Of a DNA stretch of 64,000 bases, positions 55,384-64,000 are shown piece after piece. Position numbers and translations under genes: made by a program. Position 1 is the stretch's first letter. Every line of letters begins with the position of its first letter. A model generated the notes under the pieces. That model made no database searches and was not told where the DNA came from. It saw only the letters and a list, made by a program, of their open reading frames with translations. The stretch comes from Chrysoporthe austroafricana (taxonomy: Eukaryota; Ascomycota; Sordariomycetes; Diaporthales; Cryphonectriaceae), in assembly GCA_001051155.2 (NCBI GenBank), contig JYIP02000001.1, positions 124,001-188,000 on the forward strand, in the 5' to 3' direction.

Positions 55384-57424
55384 TTACTCTTCCTGCTTGC
55401 GTGCTGTCACGAACCTCACCTTCAGCTCCGGCTTCGCCAAAAACCCGTAGTGGAGCAGGTCCCGTTCCAAGTCCTGCTCCTGTCCCGGCACTTTGACCAC
55501 GTCGAACGTCCACAGGACCTTGGCTATAAATAACTTGCCCTGCATCCACGCCATCTCCCGGCCGAGGCAGACCCGGGTGCCGAGGCTGAAGACGGGAAGA
55601 CCCTTGATGTGATCGCTACTGAACGATGCGTCGTACAGCGCATGGTCGGACGGCAGCCATCGCTGTGGTCGAAAGCGCATCGGGTCGCGGAAGAACCGCG
55701 GGCTGCGCGTAAGCGCAAAGAGACTGCTCTGGCAATGAGTCTGGCACGGGAACATTAGCGAAAATTTCTCTTCTTTTTCTTTCTCTCTTTTTCTCCATGA
55801 ATATCAGTATCCGGGTATTTCAGGTTAGGGGATCCATACGCCTTTGGGAATATAATGGCCGTCTACTATAGCCCCAGGACTCAGCCGTGGCAAGCCCGTA
55901 TTATTGCTCGGGAGCATGCGCAGCGACTCCTCGAGACACGCCCGCAAGTAAGGGGCGTCGCGATCCGCCAAAGCCTCGGGCGTAATGCCCGTATAGCTCT
56001 GGAACTTGCTGCGGATCTCGCTTACCAAGAGCCGGTAGCAGTCTGGCTCCTGCAGCAGGAACCAGATAGTCCCGTAAAACCAGTCGCTCATAGGGCCGAA
56101 TGCGGCGAAGGAAAGCTGGAGCCCTAGCGAGCCCATAATGGTCAGGTCGCGGCGGGGCAAAGGCGCGGCCGATATGCTCTCGCCGCCTGCCGGGGGCAAG
56201 ACGTAATCGAAGAAGTCGACGTGCTCAGTCGCGCCCCTCCGCTCCATGCGCCGGCGTACGGCTTGCCGGGTGCCCTCTTCCATAGAAGCGAAGGCTAGAA
56301 GCTTGGAGAACGGGGCGAATAAGTACTGAACAGGATGGAGCAGAGGAAACCGTTTGAAGACCTGCATTACGGTCGCGAACGAATTGAAAGCCAGCATTAC
56401 TTCGAGGTATTGGGAGCTTTTCACTAAGACCAGGGCGATCGATAAGCCTCCAGACCGTGCGTGCTATCGACAGGATGGGCCTGCCTCCCGCCCCCTCCGG
56501 AGGGGAGGAAGGTGGTTAGATGAAAATGAGGAAAAAGTTTTAACACGTACTATCTCTCATCTCGTGCAACTGCTCGTTCCACGTCAAGTCTGTCGCCAGG
56601 TCCATAGCCACCCAGTTTGTCCACTCGACCAGCCCAATACCCTCGGGAGCAGCGCCCAGGGCCTTCATCTTCTCAACGAAAAAGTCGAAGTACTCGTGCA
56701 CCAAGCCCTCCGTAGCCCGGATCGCGCGGGAGCTGAAGGCCGGGGAGATCTTCTTCGCGATCTCGCGGTGCCGGACGGGATCCTCCTCCCAGATGATGCC
56801 CCCAAGGTCCTTGCCGCGGTTCTGGAAGTCGGTCTTCACGAATGTCTCCAGGCCTTTCGCCTGAGGTGTGTATATGTCTTGAGGGCGGGCGAGGGGCCAC
56901 GCAGCCGTCTGTGTAAGCAACGACGCCTGGCCTATCCGTGCGTTGAGGTGCTAAGACACCGCATGTAGGAACTCACCTGAGAAGGCTTGCGGGGTGAAGA
57001 AGACAAGCTCGTTGGGCGCCACGCGCACGACATCACCGTATGCCTGTAGCACATTCTCGATCGCCCAGGGCCAGCGCCCAGAAAGCCTACGGTGTCACCC
57101 CGGGTCTGTCAGCCCATGGGATCTGGGCGAGGGTACGTGCAGGCAGGACGAGAACTCACCAGTGGTAGGCGTACCAAATGTTCGACACCGCTGCGATCCG
57201 GGGGCCGGGAAACTTGGAGAGCGGGTGCAGATAAGCCAGGTAGGCACCCCGAGCAGCAGCATAGGTCACGAGCTGTGAATCCGGTCAGCATCCCTCACCA
57301 CGGGGCGGAGCGGGTCCGTATCCTACGGCCCAAGACGTCGGGGAACACGCACGGCGAGGATGATGGTGGTCAGAATCTGCACGGTCGAGGCATCACTGCC
57401 TATGATAGGGGCTGGGATGGCCAT
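55384..57424 (-). CDS. Cytochrome P450 monooxygenase
   Basis: Six exons on the complement (57353..57424, 57160..57272, 56977..57086, 56551..56877, 55840..56423, 55384..55767) give about 529 aa with agreeing phases. The N-terminus is a membrane anchor (STVQILTTIILALVTYAAAR), followed by the proline hinge KFPGPRIAAVSNIWYAYHW. The C-helix region has WEEDPVRHREIAKKISPAF, the K-helix ESLR, and the haem loop FSLGTRVCLGREMA with the cysteine ligand. The last intron has the weakest acceptor (a GAAG/GAG purine tract), so the junction after IPKG is the least certain. The I-helix lacks the usual acid-threonine pair (AFGPMSDW region). The enzyme would oxidise a cluster product at the ER membrane. Confidence 0.85.
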
Positions 57425-58430
57425 GTTGCTCGTGGCGAACGTGAAGGTCCGCGGATGGTGTTCGCCAGGGGAGCTAGGCAGAGACCAGGGAAGCTTCAAT
57501 CATCTCTAACAGGATGGTCAGCGGTCTCACTTAAGGCGGCTGTGGTGAGGCCCACTGAGATTTCTGGGGCAATCGACACTATGCAGCGGCACGTACCGCC
57601 TAAGTAAGCACCCTGTGCATGCCAGCACAGCACCTGTGCGTGGAGTCGCGTGCAGTAAGTCATAGTGATACGAACGGAGTGCAGGGCCCATACTGGGTAA
57701 GCCGTTACGCAATTTCACTACCACGGAGTCGTACTATAGTATACCAGCACCCAGGCACGCTAGGCGCCGTACCCTGTATAAGTCATGGATCCTTCGGACA
57801 GGGGCCCATAGCTTTATGTGCTGGACACGGTCCTCGTCTGCAGCTAGCTACTCAGCAAGTAATCGTGGCAAGTCGTCTTTACCTACCCAGTAATATGCAC
57901 TGGAATGGTCTGATGCCTCCTGCACCCGAGGCTACCGTACCCAGTAGTTCGTACACGATATGCATATGCGGTGCACTGTGTTGTGGTGGTGACGGGGCGG
58001 GCTGCATTTTTGGGTCAGCCATTGCAACGCTTTGCCATACTACCCAGCACTAGTAATTGCTATGCATGCTATGTAGGTATGTGCTTATGAAAGCTGTGAA
58101 GGGTCCGACTTGTTCCGATGCAACCCCATCCGGCACGGCACCTTTGCTACATTGCAATCTCGCGATATCGTCCCTGGAATGGCGCTTTTTCCACGAGGTT
58201 GGGAGGGATTAGACAAATGTCTCCACTTCCCAAGTGACGGTACCTGCTCACCCACGTACCCAGGCCAGGCACCTGGATAGGCACGTGGTGCTCCTCACAA
58301 GTCGCCAGCGCTCTCACCTCTACAGAACGTGCACTAGCGGGATCATGCTCTGGATTGTTCTCAACATCCGGCCTGCCGTGGGGGCTGCAGCTGCTGAGCC
58401 TATGAGAGAGAGGTCTGGATGTACCGGATC
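57425..58430. other. Gene-free stretch
   Basis: Upstream region of the P450 gene and 3' flank of the SAT4-like gene. Open frames on both strands look random. Confidence 0.5.
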
Positions 58431-60353
58431 CTATCGTACGTCACCTTGCATCCCTGGTGAGCCTTGCTGACCACGACCGGGCTCGCCATACGATGCCGGC
58501 CAGCCGTAATACTCTTGGGCCCCTGTCGCGTCTTGTGAGGGCGGTGGCCACGGAGCTTGTGCTTGAGGACCCATCACGGGGTGGTAGAGCCCAGCATCCG
58601 CGCCAGCCCCGGGCTGTGGTTGTGCAGCATACACCCCGACATTCTGCTGCATGTGAGGCAGCAGCCCGGGGTGGACGTAGAACTGCGGCACAATCCAGAC
58701 CGGTACGCTCTGCACGCCAGGGGGCTGGCCGGCCCATACGCTCTGCACATAGGGCCGCTGGTCATGCCATACTGGCGGACTCTGCACCGGAGCTCCCGCC
58801 GGGGCCTCCGCGCCCCATGTCGGGGACCTCTGGGCGTCGGGCTGCGGCTCCTGCCCGTTGCTCGGCGGCTCGAGGCTGGCCGTGTCGTAGCCGACATCCA
58901 CGCTCTTGTGGATCTGTATCGAATCCATGGGGTAGATCTGCGCCGAGGGCTCGCTCGCCACGAGCCACCTCATGCTGCCCACCTCTTGGCCCGGCCACGC
59001 CTGTCCGGAAACTTGATGGGGGTCTTGGTACTGGCTCTGCTCATCGGAGCTGCTCTTCCCGGCCGGCGTGTCCGACGTCTTAGAATTGGATCCTTGCTTG
59101 CGGGAGCTCCGCGTGAGCCGGGACCACGGGAGCCTGGAGTTGGAAGGGCTGAGCTTGGACGACAGGTAGACCCAGAAGCCACCGTCGGGCAGGAGAGGCT
59201 TGTACACGGGCGCGCAGCAGCACACTATACAGGCGACGGACTGTAGGACCGCCCAGAGACCAACGGCGGCCGAGGCATCTAGAAAGCGCTCACACAAGTC
59301 AGCAGAAGGCTTCCCTTCCCACCACCCGGAGGGGGGAGGCGGGCTGTCAGAGGCATGAGAAATGCTGCTCCGGTGCTCACATTCTTGGTCAGGGTTGTAG
59401 CCAAACCCGATCTTAACAAAACCCAGGACGCCCGCACTACACAGCCAGGGTCAGCACACAGAGAGGCCCGAGGCAAGCAGTCGGGGCTGTGCAGGATCTC
59501 AGAGGACTCACAGGCTCCCCAGCCCAAAGAGAAACCGCAGTTTCCACTTTGCGCTGCTCCGTAGCTGCAGCGGTTTGACCATGTATAGGGCCAAGACAAC
59601 AAGCGCGAAATCAAGGACCGAGTTGGGCGGCTCGAGGCCGACGAGGATGCGGGAGAACGGCATACAGTCACCCTTGGCCCAGAACTGCCAGAACTTGTGC
59701 AGCGGCCGACATTGGAGGAACTGCAGGATGACCAGGGCGATGTACACGATGCCCTGGAGGATAGCTATGGCCCAGATCCAGCGCCTGTGGTTCTGGTTGA
59801 CGCCGAAGATGCGGTAGTAGAGAGCGCAGACACTCCACTTGGCGAGGCTCTGATCCAGCATCGTGATCACGTCGGCTACGAAGATCAACTTCGGGGACGG
59901 AAGAGTCGTCAGACGGGAAATAGCGCACGATCACGGACACAAGCATTCGCCGTGATGATACCTGGTGAGACAGGGCTCGACATACCTGAAAAGACTGTGT
60001 GTAGGCCAGGTGATCGTCTGCCAAGGCGGTGCTGCGGCCATTGAGAATAACGAGACCTGGCCATCGCATCCGTGTGTGTCAGCTTTGTGTACGTGTACCA
60101 CATCCCAATATCCGTTTATATATCGAAGGGGGCAGTAAAGAATGACAGACATACACCGCAGCACCGTCCCGACTCGGATGAGAAAAACCACGACCGCGGC
60201 TGCCGCGAGCCAATCCTCCAACCCCAATGGCCGCTCAGCGAGCTTTGAAGCATAGAGCCGTAGAGAACCAGCCAGGGTGCAGAAGACGGCCGAGACAATG
60301 AGGACGACGAAATAAGCACCCTCTCCCGCGGAATCAAAGACCCGAAACGCCAT
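58431..60353 (-). CDS. SAT4-family (fungal rhodopsin-domain) integral membrane protein
   Basis: Five exons on the complement (60155..60353, 59986..60056, 59512..59888, 59381..59436, 58431..59278) give 516 aa with consistent phases. The N-terminal half has seven hydrophobic helices with the family's hallmarks: LRLYASKLAERPLGLEDWLA, LDQSLAKWSVCALYYRIFGV, WAIAILQGIVYIALVILQFL followed by QCRPLHKFW, and an ending VYKPLLP after the last helix. The C-terminal tail of about 220 residues is hydrophilic and rich in Pro, Gln and Ser. The family includes SAT4-like proteins found in several fungal secondary-metabolite clusters, but their biochemical role is unsettled. The gene is divergent from the PKS gene, so they may share regulation. 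No disruption is visible. Confidence 0.82.
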
Positions 60354-61612
60354 CCTGCTCCACCGCCGCGCGAGATGCGGCCGAGAAAGTCGCTGCAGTA
60401 ACGACGCCGCGAGCTTGAGATGACGAGTGTGCGGCTGCCGAAGAACCTCAAGAGACAGAACAGAACACGAGACGCATTGTCGGTCTCATGCAAGCTGCCT
60501 GACGAGACTGGCTTAAGTGCTGCCTAGGTAGGTAGGTGTACAGCATGGCTGATCTACAAAGCTGAAGGTCGGATTCCGCTAGAAGTATATGCCCGCATCT
60601 CCTTTAGAAAGATCCGCCGGGCCTCGGGGCGCAGTCAGACGGCCAAACTCGACGTTGCATGCGCATGGCCAATCCTACCTCAACGGGCGTAAGCCTAGCC
60701 CATATACATATGTACTCCACGCCATCCGACTTGCATACTACAATCGTTATCTGCATATCCCCCACCGCTCGTTTGGAATAGCGCTTGCAAATCCCGCGTA
60801 GGGTTACATAGGGCAGGGAGGGCTGCTTCGCCGCCACATGCAGCCCTCCGGAGTGGCTCCACTCTCCTCCACCCCAGAATTGCATTCGCCTGGGCTCAAA
60901 TGCAACCTGGGCCAGTTACCTAGTAGTTGCCTTAACGTCGAGTGGGTAATGGCCCAACTGGTGAGATCAAGACGAAGAGCGTCTGAAGAATGTACTAAGC
61001 ATGGGTAGCGCCGAGCGTCCCAGTGGACTTCCCCCGAGACCCGTCCCAGGTTCCAGACTCATCCTCTCAACGTGCCCTGCCACTGAAGTGGATGAGCTCT
61101 AGTCCCCTGTACATAATACGGTGCATTTGTACCGCTACGGAGGACGTGGAGCATAAGCGATACCGATTCCAGGCAAAGGGGCGGCTATCCACCCGCTTAG
61201 TTTTGTTTCTCAGCGCTCTGGTTTGTCTAGAGTCGCCTTCGGACTGGAACTTCAAGTGCTCGACCGTCCATACAGATACTGTCATAATCTCGGTCCCCCG
61301 GCCCTGTCTCCTATGCCAGAGATTGGTCGGTCGCCCGCCAGATGCTGTAGTGCAATGCGGCCCTTCATCTAAAGAGCGCAAAGTCCAAGAAATATGAGGT
61401 CTTCTCATGATAATTGTATAAGAGATCTTTCTTCTTCAGGCTGCAAGTGATCTATCCACGCCCACCTCTGTGTGCGCCGCCCTGGCCACTTTTTGCAACA
61501 ACGAGAACGAAGAGCCAGAGGGCAAGAGCCGCCATCGTCAGCTGGCAGCTCTGTTGATCGTTTCCACTGTACATTCTTTTACCCCCGACAACTGGAGAGG
61601 CTACATGCAGAC
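60354..61612. other. Divergent promoter region between SAT4-like and PKS genes
   Basis: No gene is supported. A TATAAGAG string at 61417-61424 lies about 190 bp upstream of the PKS start. A pathway-specific regulator could bind here, but no repeated motif stands out. Confidence 0.5.
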
Positions 61613-64000
61613 ATGGATAGCAGCCGCCTAGACAGCGACATCGCTATCATTGGCAGTGGGTGCCGGTTTCCTGGGAATGCGAACTCTCCCACACAGCTAT
61701 GGAACCTACTGAAGAATCCTCGACAGCTAGCAGAACCCATCCCTCTTGACCGGTTCAGTGGCCAGGGCTTCTATCACGAAAGTGGACAGTACCATGGCCA
61801 TTTTAATGTCAAAGAAGCCTACTTCCTGGCTGAGGAGGGAGCGCACCGGCAGTTTGATGCCGCCTTCTTTGGAATGAGTCCAGCGGAAGCCATGTGTCTA
61901 GACCCACAATGTCGCCTGCTTCTAGAGACTGTGTATGAGGCCATGGAGGCGGGGGGTCTGACCATAGAGAGCCTGCGCGGATCGAACACGGCCATGTACG
62001 CCGGCCAGATGGTGGCAGATTATGACCAGATCATGATGAGGGACAGCGACGACAGCTTGGGCACCTATCATGCTTCCGGAACGTCTCACGCCATTCTTTC
62101 GAACCGGATATCATACTTTTTTGACTGGCACGGCCCGTCTATGACCATTGATACGGCGTGTAGCTCGAGTCTCGTCGCCCTCCATCATGCTGTCCAGCAG
62201 CTGCGGACTGGGCACTCGAGGGTCGCGGTGGCCGCCGGCGCCAATTTGATCATGGATCCAAAATGCTTCATATCTCTGAGCTCTCTGAACATGCTCTCCC
62301 CAGATGGGCGCTCTCGCATGTGGGACGCCGGCGCTAATGGCTATGCTCGCGGCGAGGGCGTTGCAGCTGTCGTGCTCAAGACTCTGCGATCCGCAATCGA
62401 GGATGGTGACGACATTGAATGCATCATTCGAGAATCAGCATTCGGCCAAGACGGAAAGACAAAGGGAATCACCTCGTAGGTGTCCAACACCCTGTCCTAT
62501 TTGCTCTAATCACTTACCCGTGCTGATGCCATCCGTACAGACCAAACCACGCAGCCCAGACGCAACTGATTCGAGACTGCTATTCACGAGCCGGTCTCGA
62601 CTTGACAGAAGAGTCGGGACGCCCTCAGTTCTTTGAGTGCCATGGTACCGGCACTCTGGCTGGGGATGCGGCCGAAGCCGAGGCTATTAGCAGAGCGTTT
62701 TTCCCAGCCGCGGGCGAAGCTGGTAACACATCCAGGGCTGCACATCGAAAGCTTGTCGTAGGCAGTATCAAGTCTGTCGTTGGACACACCGAAGGAACGG
62801 CGGGCGTGGCAGGAATCCTCAAGGCAGCGTTGGCGTTGAAGAATGCCACCCTGCCGCCTAATCTCCTATTCCAACGGCTGAACCCACAAATCGAACAGTT
62901 TTATGCCGACTTACGGGTCTCGACTAAGGCGGCGCCCTGGCCTGACCTTCCTCCGGGAGTTCCACGACGAGCAAGCGTAAATAGGTAAGGTCTTTGGACT
63001 CTACTCTGTGTTCTCACCCTCCTCAGGCTGCTTCTGACCTGATTCCTAACTGCTGCTAACAGCTTCGGATTCGGCGGCGCCAACGTCCACGTTATCCTTG
63101 AGAGCTACGAGCCCGACTTGCCGGCTCTCTCACTTCAAACCCAAAGTCTTTCCTCTGGCCCGATTTTTACTCCATTTGTCTTTTCGGCCTCCTCGGAATC
63201 ATCACTTCTCGCATACATAAGGCAGTTCCGTCAGTATCTGAGGGATCATGCAACCAACGTCTCACTACGGAATCTCGCCTACACATTGCATACACGACGC
63301 ACGGGTCTTCACATCACCTGGTCCATTGCAGCTTCGAGTATCGAGGACCTATGCGCCAAGATCGACGCAAAGCTAGAGGGGGCTTCACAGCAAGATCCAA
63401 GCCGTCCAGTCTCCCCTCGAAAGCGCAGTGATCGCAAAGGCGGAAAACCATGCATTCTCGGAGTCTTTACCGGTCAAGGCGCACAATGGGCCGGCATGGG
63501 GTCCCAACTCCTGGAAAATTCCATGTTCGCAGTTGACGTCGTAGCTCGCCTGGAGGCTCGGCTCTCTCGACTTCCAGCAGCGCACCGCCCGACGTGGTCC
63601 ATTTCTGAGGAGCTCAAGAAGGGCCCCGAGCAGTCGCGCGTGGGCGAAGCCCAGATCTCTCAAACACTATGCACTGCGGTCCAGATCCTGCTGGTGGATC
63701 TCGTGCTGGCGGCAGGTATTGAGTTCTCCGCAATAGTCGGCCATTCCTCGGGCGAGATTGCAGCAGCCTACGCCGCTGGCTTCATTACCGCCGACGAGGC
63801 GATCTGCATCGCATACTACCGTGGTCTATATACGAGACTCGCACGTGGGAAGGATGGCCAACCTGGAGCTATGCTGGCCGTGGGAACATCGGCTGAAGAT
63901 GCGCAGGATCTACTGGACGATGTCGACCTCCGCGGGCGCGCCTGTATCGCGGCCACTAATTCTGCGGCCAGTGTTACGATTTCGGGAGACCGGGATGCTG
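61613..64000 (+). CDS. Highly reducing type I polyketide synthase, 5' part (KS-AT), runs off window
   Basis: The exons are 61613..62475, 62541..62984 and 63063 to beyond 64000. Phases agree; introns are 65 and 78 bp. The start ATG is the first in frame and precedes [20 protein letters not shown]. The KS domain has the active-site Cys in DTACSSSL (codon 62159-62161), His in ECHGTGT and His in SVVGHTEG, and closes with [14 protein letters not shown]. The acyltransferase starts at [14 protein letters not shown] and holds the catalytic Ser in [14 protein letters not shown]. These N-terminal features fit reducing fungal PKSs, which build alkyl polyketide chains. DH, MT, ER, KR and ACP domains would lie beyond the window, so their state is unknown. 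Upstream trans-ER, exporter and P450 genes indicate a cluster. Confidence 0.92.

Noticed and set aside
57527..58053. Open frames upstream of the P450 gene
   Set aside because: No family features or consistent splice context; they overlap each other on both strands.
58457..59246. Plus-strand frames of 208 and 229 residues over the SAT4-like gene tail
   Set aside because: Composition is Arg/Ala/Gly/Pro-rich as expected for antisense of GC-rich coding DNA; no domain.
61023..61408. Overlapping frames of 113-124 residues upstream of the PKS
   Set aside because: They mirror each other on opposite strands, lack motifs and sit in the PKS promoter region.
1..64000. tRNA or rRNA genes
   Set aside because: No convincing cloverleaf with A/B boxes or rRNA-like conserved stretch was noticed by eye. 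A covariance-model scan would be needed to be certain.

Overview
The window looks like a filamentous ascomycete (Pezizomycotina) chromosome segment. Genes carry several short introns (about 50-110 bp, GT..AG, with CTRAY-like branch sites). Families seen include Zn2Cys6 regulators, HET proteins, NACHT/TPR STAND proteins, SAT4-type membrane proteins, a highly reducing polyketide synthase, and Ty1/copia and Fot1/pogo-like elements. A genus cannot be assigned from what I can see. Exon structures below were built by hand from splice signals, reading phase and protein-family conservation. They are predictions.

Layout. (1) 1-5.0 kb: a decayed, 5'-truncated Ty1/copia retroelement on the minus strand, between a GNAT-like gene fragment and a short-chain dehydrogenase fragment. 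(2) 5.0-19.9 kb: a run of carbohydrate-related genes: a Dal5-type MFS transporter, a Zn2Cys6 regulator, a GH88 unsaturated glucuronyl hydrolase, two alginate_lyase-superfamily proteins, a GH27 alpha-galactosidase and a secreted fasciclin protein. The combination suggests a locus for a galactose- and uronate-containing polysaccharide. The lyases would release 4,5-unsaturated uronates, GH88 would hydrolyse them, GH27 would trim galactose, the MFS protein might import products and the regulator might control the set. The regulator and the GH88 gene both carry in-frame stops, so the locus may be decaying. (3) 20-50 kb: a repeat-rich, gene-poor region of self/non-self recognition-type genes: a HET pseudogene, a 2.8-kb Fot1/pogo-like transposon containing a retroelement fragment, a small secreted cysteine-containing protein, a pseudokinase, an FAD-linked oxidase, a second HET gene with one frameshift, a large unknown protein, a single-pass membrane protein, a short Rei1-like zinc-finger protein and a heavily disrupted Goodbye-NACHT-TPR-ZZ-like STAND gene. 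(4) 51.2-64 kb: the start of a polyketide gene cluster: a stand-alone trans-enoyl reductase, a DHA2-type MFS exporter, a cytochrome P450, a SAT4/rhodopsin-domain membrane protein and the KS-AT end of a highly reducing PKS that runs off the window.

A recurring theme is nonsense codons explainable by C-to-T transitions (CAG/CAA to TAG/TAA, CGA to TGA) in repeats and in several single-copy-looking genes. This would fit RIP-like mutation or ordinary pseudogene decay. Sequencing error cannot be excluded for the single-base frameshifts.
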